Shown here: positions 36,339-43,622 of the stretch, in pieces | Layout: each line of letters begins with the position of its first letter | Numbering within the stretch: the stretch's first letter is position 1 | NCBI GenBank assembly: GCA_900549715.1 | Contig: URPK01000001.1 | Coordinates: 1 to 64,000 of the forward strand | DNA from: an uncultured Collinsella sp. | Lineage (GTDB): Bacteria; Actinomycetota; Coriobacteriia; Coriobacteriales; Coriobacteriaceae | DNA length: 64,000 bases | Direction: 5' to 3' | Made by a program: the position numbers and the translations under genes | The notes under the pieces: model-generated | Database searches by the model: none | Seen by the model: only the letters and a program-made list of their open reading frames with translations | Told to the model about the DNA's origin: nothing

Positions 36339-37304
36339 CTAAAAATTCCTATCGAGGAAGTTGTCGACCGTATTCCAGTAGAGCTCGGGGTCAACTTGCG
36401 CGCTCTTGGCGTGGGTGGCGCCGTGGATAGTGAGCTTCTGTTTAACCTTGCTGACGCACGCCTCGTAGTTTTGGTCGAGCATACTGTACGGCACAAAGGT
36501 GTCCTGGTCGCCGTGGATAAACAGCATGGGAACCGTCGCGTGTTTGAGTTGCTCCACACTGCTCGCCTTATGAAAGTCGTAGCCCGCGCGCACGTTGCAC
36601 ACCAAGTTTGCTACATCGAGCAAAGGAAAGCTGGGCAGGCCGAACACGTCCTTGAGCTGCAGAGAAAACTCGTCCCAAACACTCGTATAACCGCAGTCCT
36701 CGATAATGCATTTCACGTTTGCGGGCAGAGATTCCCCCGCGACGTTCATGGCGGTTGCTGCACCCATCGACTCGCCAAAGACCAGGATGCGCGCCTCGGG
36801 GTCAGCCTGAACGATCCGCCCAATCCATGCAACGACATCGAGCCGCTCGGGCCAGCCCATGCCGATATAGTCGCCGCCGGAGCGTTCGTGGGCGCGGGCG
36901 GCGGGTGCGAGTACGTTCATGCCGCGGTCGTGGAATCGCTTGACGTATCGGGCCATACCGATGGGCTCGTCGGTATATCCGTGCAGGCAGACGGCGTAGT
37001 CGTGTGTGCTCTCCGGGGCGGCAAAATACCAGGCGGCGAGCTCGGTTCCGTCATCTGCGGTGAGGCTGCTGCTCTTGCGGTTCTCTTTAAACCATGCCCG
37101 CGCCTCGGTATCCTCGGCATCCGGATGCTCACCTTCTTTGTCGTTCTTGCTATCCTGCATCATCTTCATGGTGTACGGCGCTTGGGGGTTCAGGGCAAAG
37201 TCAAACAAAAAGTTGCCGGCAAATCCGAGCAACGTGACAACGAGCGCTAGCGCAACAACGCCGGCTATCTTGAGCCTTCGATGGGGGTGTGCGCTTTGAG
37301 TCAT
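36339..37304 (-). CDS. Membrane-anchored alpha/beta hydrolase
   Basis: This 321-residue protein has an N-terminal membrane segment (IAGVVALALVVTLLGFAGNF, about residues 13-32) and an exported hydrolase domain. The catalytic triad is visible: Ser179 in GESMG, Asp268 in HGDQDTFVP and His298 in GATHAKS. An HGYTDEP oxyanion segment lies near residue 109. It resembles BAAT/YqkD-type hydrolases that split esters or short peptides; the substrate is unknown. AGGAGA lies upstream of the ATG. It is transcribed towards the DUF362 gene. Confidence 0.93.
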   Translation of the reverse strand: MTQSAHPHRRLKIAGVVALALVVTLLGFAGNFLFDFALNPQAPYTMKMMQDSKNDKEGEHPDAEDTEARAWFKENRKSSSLTADDGTELAAWYFAAPESTHDYAVCLHGYTDEPIGMARYVKRFHDRGMNVLAPAARAHERSGGDYIGMGWPERLDVVAWIGRIVQADPEARILVFGESMGAATAMNVAGESLPANVKCIIEDCGYTSVWDEFSLQLKDVFGLPSFPLLDVANLVCNVRAGYDFHKASSVEQLKHATVPMLFIHGDQDTFVPYSMLDQNYEACVSKVKQKLTIHGATHAKSAQVDPELYWNTVDNFLDRNF

Positions 37305-37491
37305 AATGTCTTCTCCTCTGGGATGTTAATACGTCAACAATCAAACGAAGCGCATTATGGATGTTCGCCGTTGATGCGTCAACAGACAAAGAATGGGTAA
37401 ACAAAGGGTCACGTATGGTGCAAATTTCGCACGTACCCAGACGCTTTGATATAGTGTTGAGAACTCTTTTATGTTGGAGGATGTAACCGGC

Positions 37492-38175
37492 ATGTCCGAT
37501 TCGAGCGACAGTTCCAAGCCGCGGCCCAAGACCGCGGCCATTCCGCACTACACGGTGGGCGAGGAGATCATGAACTCCGTCACCCATGGTGTCGGCTGCC
37601 TGCTGGGCATTGCGGGTCTGGTGCTCCTGATCGTATTCGCTGCCCTGCGCGGCGGCGGCCCGGCCCACATGGCCGCGGCAATTGTCTATGGCGTCAGCAT
37701 TATCCTCGAATACCTAGCCTCTACGCTCTACCACGCGATTCAGCCCGCGCGCGCCAAGCGCGTGTTTCGCATCATCGACCACAGCTGCATCTACCTGCTC
37801 ATAGCCGGCAGCTATACGCCGTTTTGCCTCATCACGCTCGCAAACGACGGCGGCCCCGCGCTGTTCTTTGCCGTGTGGGCCATCGCCATTATCGGCATCG
37901 CCCTCGAGTGCTTTCTGCGCGAGCGTCAACCGCATTGGGTATGCGGCCTGGTCTATCTGCTGATGGGCTGGCTCGTCGTCTTTAAGCTGCCCGAACTTGT
38001 GGCGCTGCTCAACCCCGTGGCACTTGCCCTGCTCGCCGTCGGCGGCGTGTGCTACACCGCGGGCGTGCCGTTCTATATCGCCAAAAACGTGCGCTACCTG
38101 CACAGTGTGTTTCACTTGTGGGTGCTCGCCGGCAGTATCTTCCAGTTCATGGCGGTGATCCTCTTCGTAATCTAG
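37492..38175 (+). CDS. Hemolysin III / TrhA family membrane protein
   Basis: This 227-residue protein has seven hydrophobic segments and the family motifs: EEIMNSVTHGVGCLLG near the N-terminus, SIILEYLASTLYHAIQP, IDHSCIYLLIAGSYTPF and, near the end, LHSVFHLWVLAGS. The conserved Ser/His/Asp residues in YH, DHS and HxxxH fit the PAQR/hemolysin III fold that binds metal. These proteins affect membrane lipid homeostasis. ATG 37492 is preceded by GGAGG at 37477-37481; an earlier ATG at 37471 would precede that site. Confidence 0.94.
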   Translation: MSDSSDSSKPRPKTAAIPHYTVGEEIMNSVTHGVGCLLGIAGLVLLIVFAALRGGGPAHMAAAIVYGVSIILEYLASTLYHAIQPARAKRVFRIIDHSCIYLLIAGSYTPFCLITLANDGGPALFFAVWAIAIIGIALECFLRERQPHWVCGLVYLLMGWLVVFKLPELVALLNPVALALLAVGGVCYTAGVPFYIAKNVRYLHSVFHLWVLAGSIFQFMAVILFVI

Positions 38176-38285
38176 CGACCACGCCTGCGCGCCCGCATCC
38201 TTGTTTGGGCGCCGGTGCAATTGCCGTATCCGCCACCAACGTTTTACCCTAACGTCCCGAATCTTGGAGGTTCGAGAAACTCCCG

Positions 38286-39659
38286 ATGGACATAACCATC
38301 TCCCTTATCACTACCCTCGTTTTGACCCTCATCAACGGTTACTTCTCTATGTCCGAGATGGCGCTCACCACGGCAAAGCGCGCTGTGCTGGAGCACGAGG
38401 CCGAGGAAGGCGACAAACGCGCCGAGCGCGCCATTAAGCTGGCCGCCGATTCCGACCAGCTGCTCGCTACCATCCAGGTCGCCATCACGCTCGTGGGCTT
38501 TGCCTCGTCCGCTGTTGCCTCGACGAGTCTGTCCGACCCGCTCGCCACGTGGCTCATGAGCTTTGGCATCGCGCCGCTCTCCGCCATCGCGCGCGGCCTG
38601 GCGCCGGTTATCATTACCGTCGCGGTCGCCTTCGTATCCATCGTGATCGGCGAGCTCGTCCCCAAGCGCATCGGCCTGGCCAATGCCGAGGGCGTGTCCA
38701 AGCAGGTCGTGGGCCCGCTTTCCGTGTTCCAGAAGATCGCCCGTCCGCTCGTGTGGCTGACCGGCGCTTGCTCCGATGGCCTGGCCCGCATCCTGCGCAT
38801 CAAGAGCGCCGACGACCGCCAGAACGTCTCGGAGGAAGAGATCAAGTACATGGTCTCGGAGCAGGACGACCTGCTCGACGAGGAAAAGCGCATGATCCAC
38901 GAGATCTTTGACCTGGGCGACACCGTTGCCCGCGAGGTCATGGTGCCGCGCGTGGACACCACCATGTGCGAGGACGATGAGACGGTCGCCGACGTGCTGT
39001 CCACCATGCGCCAGACCGGCTTTAGCCGCATCCCCGTCTATCACGAGGATCCCGACAACGTCGCCGGCATTGCGCACATCAAGGACCTGATTCAGCCTGC
39101 GCTTGACGGCAAGGGCGACCAGCCCATCGCCGGTTTTTTGCGCGACGCCACCTTTGTGCCCGACACCAAGGACATCCTGCCGCTGCTGTCCGAGATGCAG
39201 ACCTCTCACGACCAGATCGTGGTGGTCGTGGACGAGTACGGCGGTACGGCCGGCATCATCACCATCGAGGACATCGTCGAGGAGATCGTCGGCGAGATCG
39301 AGGACGAGTTCGACCCCGACAACAAGTATCTCACGCGCCTTTCGCGCCGCGAGTGGCTCGTTGATGGGCGTTTTTCGTGCGATGACGCGATTGAGCTTGG
39401 TTGGCCGCTCGAGGAAAGCGATGATTATGAGACCATCGCCGGCTGGATCTTGGAGCTTTGTGACTCGGTGCCCGACATCGGAGAGGTGTTTGAGGTCGCG
39501 GGGTACAAGTTCAAGGTGCAGTCGATGCGTGGCCAGCGCATCTCGCTCATTCGCGTGATTGCTCCGGCCGAAACCGATAAGAAGGATTCCGAGTCCTCGG
39601 CAGAGAAGCCGACGACGTCGGGTGCGGGTTCCGCGAATCCGCACGACGGCGACGAGTAG
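38286..39659 (+). CDS. CNNM/CorC-type membrane protein with CBS pair
   Basis: This 457-residue protein has a DUF21 membrane domain (residues 1 to about 150, ending near IVIGELVPKRIGLANAE), a CBS-domain pair (about 205-330; REVMVPRVDTTMCEDDE, then DQIVVVVDEYGGTAGIITIE) and a CorC_HlyC domain (about 345-430). Members bind Mg-ATP through the CBS pair and act in Mg2+ or Co2+ efflux. The C-terminal 30 residues are Ser/Thr-rich and disordered. TTGGAGG (38263-38269) is somewhat far (16 nt) from the ATG. It may be co-transcribed with the next gene, 24 nt downstream. Confidence 0.94.
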   Translation: MDITISLITTLVLTLINGYFSMSEMALTTAKRAVLEHEAEEGDKRAERAIKLAADSDQLLATIQVAITLVGFASSAVASTSLSDPLATWLMSFGIAPLSAIARGLAPVIITVAVAFVSIVIGELVPKRIGLANAEGVSKQVVGPLSVFQKIARPLVWLTGACSDGLARILRIKSADDRQNVSEEEIKYMVSEQDDLLDEEKRMIHEIFDLGDTVAREVMVPRVDTTMCEDDETVADVLSTMRQTGFSRIPVYHEDPDNVAGIAHIKDLIQPALDGKGDQPIAGFLRDATFVPDTKDILPLLSEMQTSHDQIVVVVDEYGGTAGIITIEDIVEEIVGEIEDEFDPDNKYLTRLSRREWLVDGRFSCDDAIELGWPLEESDDYETIAGWILELCDSVPDIGEVFEVAGYKFKVQSMRGQRISLIRVIAPAETDKKDSESSAEKPTTSGAGSANPHDGDE

Positions 39660-39683
39660 GACAAGGAAGAGTAGGGGAGAGTT

Positions 39684-40517
39684 ATGGCAGGCCTGTTCAA
39701 CATCCTTAAGGTCACCGTCAGTGAGGACAAGATCTGCGCGCATGTGCTGGTGAACCCCGGCATGCCGCTCATGACCTCGGAGGATATCGAGGCCACGGCG
39801 CGCGTGTATTACCTGGTGCCGGCGATTGCCAAGCACCTGTGCCTGGGTGATTCCGGTCGCGAGTTCCAGGACTGCATGGGCCAGACCGAGCTTTGCCATC
39901 TGCTTGAGCATGTGACGGTCGAGCTCATGAACGAGACCGGTCTTGCCGGTAGCATCTCGTGCGGCCGCACGCGCGTAAGCGAGCACGACGAGCGCGTCTT
40001 TGAGGTCGAGCTTTCGTGCCCCGACGACGCGCTGGCCATCGGCGCGCTGTCTTCGGCCACCTTTATGATGGACTGGGCCTATCTGCACGCCGACCAGCCT
40101 GCCCCCGACGTGGAAGGCACGGTCGCGGGCCTGCGCAACCTGGTGCTGGGCATGCGCGCCGAGGCCGAGGGCAAGGATCCTCACGAGGCCGTCGCCGCTG
40201 CGAACGGCGAAGATGCTGCCGAGGACGAGGGCGCTGACGAGGGTGATGTGCCGGTCGACGCCGAGCCTGTTGCCGATGCGACCGCCGAGTCCGTTCCCAC
40301 CGAGCCCCAGGGCGTTCCCAACTTTGACGACGAGCCCCAGGTGACGATTGATACCGAGGGCGCGGTCGCCGAAAACCACGAGGCTTCCGCTGCCGTCTTT
40401 GGCGGTGCGGCGACGGTTTCGGCGGGACCTGCGCATGAGGGCGGTCTGCCGCTCGTGGACGGCGCCGGCGAGGACCCGGGTGCCACGGTGGCCATGCCGG
40501 CTATGCCTCAGGAGTAG
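39684..40517 (+). CDS. Unknown protein with cyanophycin-synthetase N-domain-like part
   Basis: This 277-residue protein has a folded part (residues 1 to about 155) and a long acidic Ala/Glu/Pro-rich tail. In the folded part, CHLLEHVTVELMNETG and, soon after, CGRTRVSEHDERVFEVELSC recall the N-terminal domain of cyanophycin synthetase (HxxEHVALELQ, then GRTRE...GVYxVVFxY). There is no ATP-grasp or Mur-ligase domain, so it cannot make cyanophycin itself. The similarity is from memory and needs a profile search. It lies between the CNNM-type gene and YtxH, with GGGGAGAG before the ATG. Confidence 0.8.
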   Translation: MAGLFNILKVTVSEDKICAHVLVNPGMPLMTSEDIEATARVYYLVPAIAKHLCLGDSGREFQDCMGQTELCHLLEHVTVELMNETGLAGSISCGRTRVSEHDERVFEVELSCPDDALAIGALSSATFMMDWAYLHADQPAPDVEGTVAGLRNLVLGMRAEAEGKDPHEAVAAANGEDAAEDEGADEGDVPVDAEPVADATAESVPTEPQGVPNFDDEPQVTIDTEGAVAENHEASAAVFGGAATVSAGPAHEGGLPLVDGAGEDPGATVAMPAMPQE

Positions 40518-40596
40518 GCCTACGCGTTTATCACCATCACGTACCTGCGCCTTTGCCGTACGCAGATGAGCGGAGCGGCAAGTGATGCGCTGCGGG

Positions 40597-40602
40597 TATA
40601 AT
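40597..40602 (+). promoter_or_regulatory. Consensus -10 box upstream of the YtxH gene
   Basis: A perfect TATAAT lies 52 bp before the ATG at 40654. The -35 region (around 40574, agcggc) is weak. A small hairpin (GGGCAC-CGAC-GTGCCC, 40621-40636) lies between it and the ribosome site. Confidence 0.5.
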
Positions 40603-40653
40603 GGACAGCATTCAAACGGTGGGCACCGACGTGCCCGCAGGAGAGGAATGATC

Positions 40654-41043
40654 ATGGGTAAGACTTTCAGCTTTGTCTCCGGCGCACTTTTTGGTGCTGC
40701 TGCTGGCGCTATTATCGGTGTTGCTCTGGCCCCACGCTCGGGCGCCGAGACCCGCGCCATGGCTGCCGATATCGCCAACGACGCCTGGGACAATATGCGC
40801 GACACCTACGAGCACAGCGCCGAGGAGGCCCGTGCCGCGGTGAATGACTTTGGCCCGATGGTCGACGCCAAGACTGACGACCTACGCGCCAAGGTCGACC
40901 TGGCCCGCGAGCGCATGGACCAGCTGCGCGAGCAGCTCAACGACGCCATTTCGGGCGGCAACGTGACGCCTGCCGCCGACGTCGTGGTCGAGAACGCCGT
41001 CGAGGCTGATGCCGAGGCTGCGGAGCCCTCGACCGAGGCATAA
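40654..41043 (+). CDS. YtxH-domain protein
   Basis: This 129-residue protein begins with a glycine-zipper membrane segment (FVSGALFGAAAGAIIGVALA) followed by PRSGAETR, the YtxH hallmark. The rest is a helical, charged region (about 40-100) that should form a coiled coil, then an acidic Ala/Glu tail. YtxH proteins are stress-linked membrane proteins of unknown role. ATG 40654 has GAGAGG 7 nt upstream; ATG 40648 is nearer to it. The TAA overlaps the ATG of the next gene. Confidence 0.9.
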   Translation: MGKTFSFVSGALFGAAAGAIIGVALAPRSGAETRAMAADIANDAWDNMRDTYEHSAEEARAAVNDFGPMVDAKTDDLRAKVDLARERMDQLREQLNDAISGGNVTPAADVVVENAVEADAEAAEPSTEA

Positions 41044-41798
41044 TGCGCGCCGGGGATTTTGTCGGCGCCAAGATCTATCGCAAGCCTACCGAGGACAAGC
41101 GCACCAAAAAGGACGGCACGCCGCGCAGCCCTAAAAAGCTCGGAAAGATTCACTTTCCGGTCTTTACCCCGGGCGGTACGCGCGTGGTCGGCTTTATGGT
41201 CCGCCAGTCCGATATCGCGGGCATGATCGAGCGTCCCGACCGATTCGTAGCGCTCGATGCCATTGGTGTCTACGAGGGCGCCATCGCGGTTGACGACGTC
41301 AAGGGCACCTACGATACCGCTGCGGCCAAGCGCCTCGACATCAACCTGGACGATTGCATCATCTGGGTCGGTATGGACGTGCGCACGGAATCGGGCGACG
41401 TCGTGGGCTATTGCTCGGACGTTGAGTTCAAGCCGCGCTCGGGCATCGTGCAGGCATTCTATGTGACCGCCGGCGCTGCTTCGAGTGTTTTGGTTGGTGA
41501 CACGCAGGTGCCGCCGACGATGCTGCGCGGCTACGAGAACGGCGCGATGGTCGTCTCGGACGAGGTCAAGTCGCTCGGGTATTCGGGCGGTGCGGCTGCC
41601 AAGGCCGCCGAGGCCAGCGTCGTGGTGGGCGACAAGGTCAAAAAGGGCGCCAAGGTGCTCGATGACAAGGGATCGGTCGCCGTGGACAAGGGCAGCCGCG
41701 CACTGGGCAAGCAGCTCGGCAAGACGCGCGGTATGTTCAAGGCCTTTAAGGACGAATACCAAAAGGCGAGCGGGGGCTCGTCGAAAACTAGCAAATAG
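41043..41798 (+). CDS. PRC-barrel domain protein
   Basis: This 251-residue protein has two PRC-barrel-like parts: RVVGFMVRQSDIAGMIERPD (residues about 45-90) and WVGMDVRTESGDVVGYCSDV (about 110-150, the typical G-D-x-V-G turn). A basic, lysine-rich tail follows (KVKKGAKVLDDKGSVAVDKG). PRC barrels serve in RNA processing and as adaptors in membrane proteins. It is coupled to the YtxH gene by a one-base overlap. The MgtE-like protein at 43606 also begins with a PRC-barrel-like part, which may point to a shared job; that is a guess. Confidence 0.85.
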   Translation: MRAGDFVGAKIYRKPTEDKRTKKDGTPRSPKKLGKIHFPVFTPGGTRVVGFMVRQSDIAGMIERPDRFVALDAIGVYEGAIAVDDVKGTYDTAAAKRLDINLDDCIIWVGMDVRTESGDVVGYCSDVEFKPRSGIVQAFYVTAGAASSVLVGDTQVPPTMLRGYENGAMVVSDEVKSLGYSGGAAAKAAEASVVVGDKVKKGAKVLDDKGSVAVDKGSRALGKQLGKTRGMFKAFKDEYQKASGGSSKTSK

Positions 41799-41819
41799 CG
41801 ACGTACCAAATGATGGGAG

Positions 41820-41855
41820 GCAAGCCGGAGACCTGTTGCTCCGGCTTGCTGTGTT
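41820..41855 (+). terminator. Terminator after the PRC-barrel gene
   Basis: GCAAGCCGGAG (41820-41830) pairs perfectly with CTCCGGCTTGC (41839-41849), then tgtgttt. The T-tract is interrupted. Confidence 0.7.
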
Positions 41856-41870
41856 TATGGGGGAGGGCAC

Positions 41871-43277
41871 ATGCGCCAAAACGGATCCAACTTAAACGGG
41901 CGTTCGGGTGCGCGTCCGACGGCGCGCCGCGACCTGGGGCAGCTGCCCGGCGGTCAGCGCCGCCGTCGCCGTAAGCCCGGCGCGATGTACCTCAACCATA
42001 GCCGCGGGTTTAGCGACCGCAGCGCTCGCATCGGCAACAGCCGTACGCCCCGTCGTTCGTCTCGCCTGCCCTATGCGCTCATCGCCGTGGGTTGCGCGCT
42101 CGTGCTGTTTATCGCTGCCGTCGTGGGCTACGTCAACCGCAGTGTGGACGTGGAGCTCAACGGCCAGAAGACAGCGGTGCGTGTGGGCTCTACGCTGCAG
42201 AATCTCATCGACGACCAGGAGTTGACTGACACCTACGACGCAGGCGACCTGCTGGCCGTCGATGACAGCGTGCTCAAGCGCCATGGGGGCGAAAAGCTGT
42301 CGGTGAAGGTAGACGGCAAGCGCGTGAAGCAGGGCAAATGGGATAGCCGCGAACTTGAGGGCGGCGAGAAGGTGACGGTCGAGGATGGCCGTAACATCTA
42401 CGAGAAGCACGAGGTTCAGGCTGCGGTTATCGAGCCCAAGCTCAAGGTCGAGGGCACGGGCGCTATCGAGTATGTGCAGACGTGGGGTGTCCAGGGCCGC
42501 TCCGAGGTGTGGGTCGGCGAGCAATCGGGCAAGACGCAGGACCGCGGCGAGGTTGTGCCCGCCACCGATTGCGTCGTTGCGTGCGCCAGCGTGGCGCCCA
42601 AGGGCAACAAAAAGTACGTGGCGCTGACGTTTGACGAGGGTCCGAGCGGCGCTACCAAGCAGACCTTGCAGGTGCTCAAGGAAAAGGGCGTCACCGCGAC
42701 GTTCTTCCTTTCGGGCGATGCGGCCGAGGCATCGCCTGCCACGGCCAAGGCGATTGTCGATGCCGGGTGCGAGATCGGATCCAACAGCTACAGCGACGAT
42801 TCGCTCAAGGGTCAGGACCGTGAGGCGGTGCGCGAACAGATCACGAAAGGCACCGATGCGATTAAGTCGGCGACCGGCGTGAAGACGATGCTGCTGCGTG
42901 CTCCCTACGCTGCCTTTGACGAGCAAAACTGGATTGATGCGATGGACCTGGTCTCCGCCGTGGTCTCGTGGAATATCGACTCGGGCGACTGGCTGCTAAA
43001 CGGTGCCGACGAACAGGTCTCGACGGTGCTCGATTCGGTGACGCCGGGCAATATCGTGCTGCTCACCGATAGAGACGAATGCGCCGAGCAGACGCTCGAG
43101 GCGCTGCCGCAGATTATCGACGGCCTCATTGCCGACGGCTACAAGATCGTGACGCTCAGCGACCTGGTCAAGACGGACACGTCGCTGAGCAAAAAGCTCA
43201 CCTCGCTGACGAAGGCCACCATGCCCAAGGATGCCGTGTTCCCCCAACTTGCCGAGGACAACGACACCGCAGAGTAG
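41871..43277 (+). CDS. NodB-fold (polysaccharide deacetylase-like) protein lacking metal ligands
   Basis: This 468-residue protein starts with a basic cytoplasmic part, one membrane segment near residues 67-87 (YALIAVGCALVLFIAAVVGY), a region of about 155 residues with beta-hairpin repeats, and a NodB-like domain from about 248. Motif 1 is TFDEGPS (Asp255, Glu256 in place of the second Asp). Motif 2, usually H-S/T-x-x-x-H, reads SNSYSD, so the two zinc histidines are Asn305 and Asp309. RAPYA and DSGDW are kept, but the late histidine is Thr in LLTDRD. The metal site is therefore gone, and the domain is probably non-catalytic, perhaps binding glycan. GGGGGAGG lies before the ATG. It would sit outside the cell, anchored by its N-terminus. 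Confidence 0.9.
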   Translation: MRQNGSNLNGRSGARPTARRDLGQLPGGQRRRRRKPGAMYLNHSRGFSDRSARIGNSRTPRRSSRLPYALIAVGCALVLFIAAVVGYVNRSVDVELNGQKTAVRVGSTLQNLIDDQELTDTYDAGDLLAVDDSVLKRHGGEKLSVKVDGKRVKQGKWDSRELEGGEKVTVEDGRNIYEKHEVQAAVIEPKLKVEGTGAIEYVQTWGVQGRSEVWVGEQSGKTQDRGEVVPATDCVVACASVAPKGNKKYVALTFDEGPSGATKQTLQVLKEKGVTATFFLSGDAAEASPATAKAIVDAGCEIGSNSYSDDSLKGQDREAVREQITKGTDAIKSATGVKTMLLRAPYAAFDEQNWIDAMDLVSAVVSWNIDSGDWLLNGADEQVSTVLDSVTPGNIVLLTDRDECAEQTLEALPQIIDGLIADGYKIVTLSDLVKTDTSLSKKLTSLTKATMPKDAVFPQLAEDNDTAE

Positions 43278-43284
43278 TTATTGG

Positions 43285-43316
43285 GTAGTCATTTAAGAAC
43301 GTCCCCAATGACTATG
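43285..43316. repeat. GGGGAC-family repeat copy
   Basis: tagtcatttaagaacgtccc, followed by caatgactatg, is a single copy of the palindromic family found at 31064, 34611, 60930 and 61071. Confidence 0.7.
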
Positions 43317-43391
43317 TCACGGATGCGTCAGCCTTTGGTATGCCTGCGATGTGCAGCGCATAAATTTGGCGCCACAGCGCGATGCTGATGC

Positions 43392-43605
43392 TATAGTTAC
43401 TGCGGTTAATGAGGGTCAAGAGAAAGGTTACAGGTGAAATCCAAACCTCGACCATACAGTCGATGACCCCATGCAGGTGCTTTTTGCGCATGCACGGGGT
43501 GTAAGCGTCGAGCGGCGTGCCGCCCGCGCATGCGTATACATATCCAGAAGCCCCCGGACGCCGCACGCGCGGTCGCGTCCGGAGGAATAATGATGGGGAG
43601 CACCA
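43392..43605 (+). promoter_or_regulatory. Long structured 5' leader of the Mg2+ transport operon
   Basis: TATAGT (43392-43397) is a possible -10 box; the -35 region is weak. The 200-nt leader that follows has several hairpins (cgaccatacagtcg; gcatgc/gcatgc pairs) and ends with CCGGACGC/GCGTCCGG, whose 3' arm runs directly into GGAGG (43581-43585). Sequestering of that ribosome site is possible. Mg2+ transporter genes often sit behind M-box riboswitches, but I do not recognise the M-box core here, so the call is only a structured leader. Confidence 0.4.
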
Positions 43606-43622
43606 TTGAATTATCTGAGTGA
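43593..43622 (+). other. Possible upstream mini-ORF overlapping the MgtE-like start
   Basis: GGAGG (43581-43585) is best placed for ATG 43593, which opens a 9-codon frame (MGSTIELSE) ending with TGA at 43620-43622. It overlaps the TTG start at 43606, and the next in-frame ATG of the main gene (43624) follows one base after the stop. It may be a leader peptide that controls re-initiation, or a chance frame. Confidence 0.35.

Noticed and set aside
36147..37250. Plus-strand open frame of 367 codons
   Set aside because: Opposite to the alpha/beta hydrolase, which has its catalytic triad intact on the minus strand.
38244..40805. Minus-strand open frame of 853 codons
   Set aside because: It covers several well-supported plus-strand genes and has the same mirror-frame composition; no ribosome site or family motif.
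43392..43605. M-box riboswitch
   Set aside because: The position fits, but I could not match the conserved M-box core; kept only as a structured leader.
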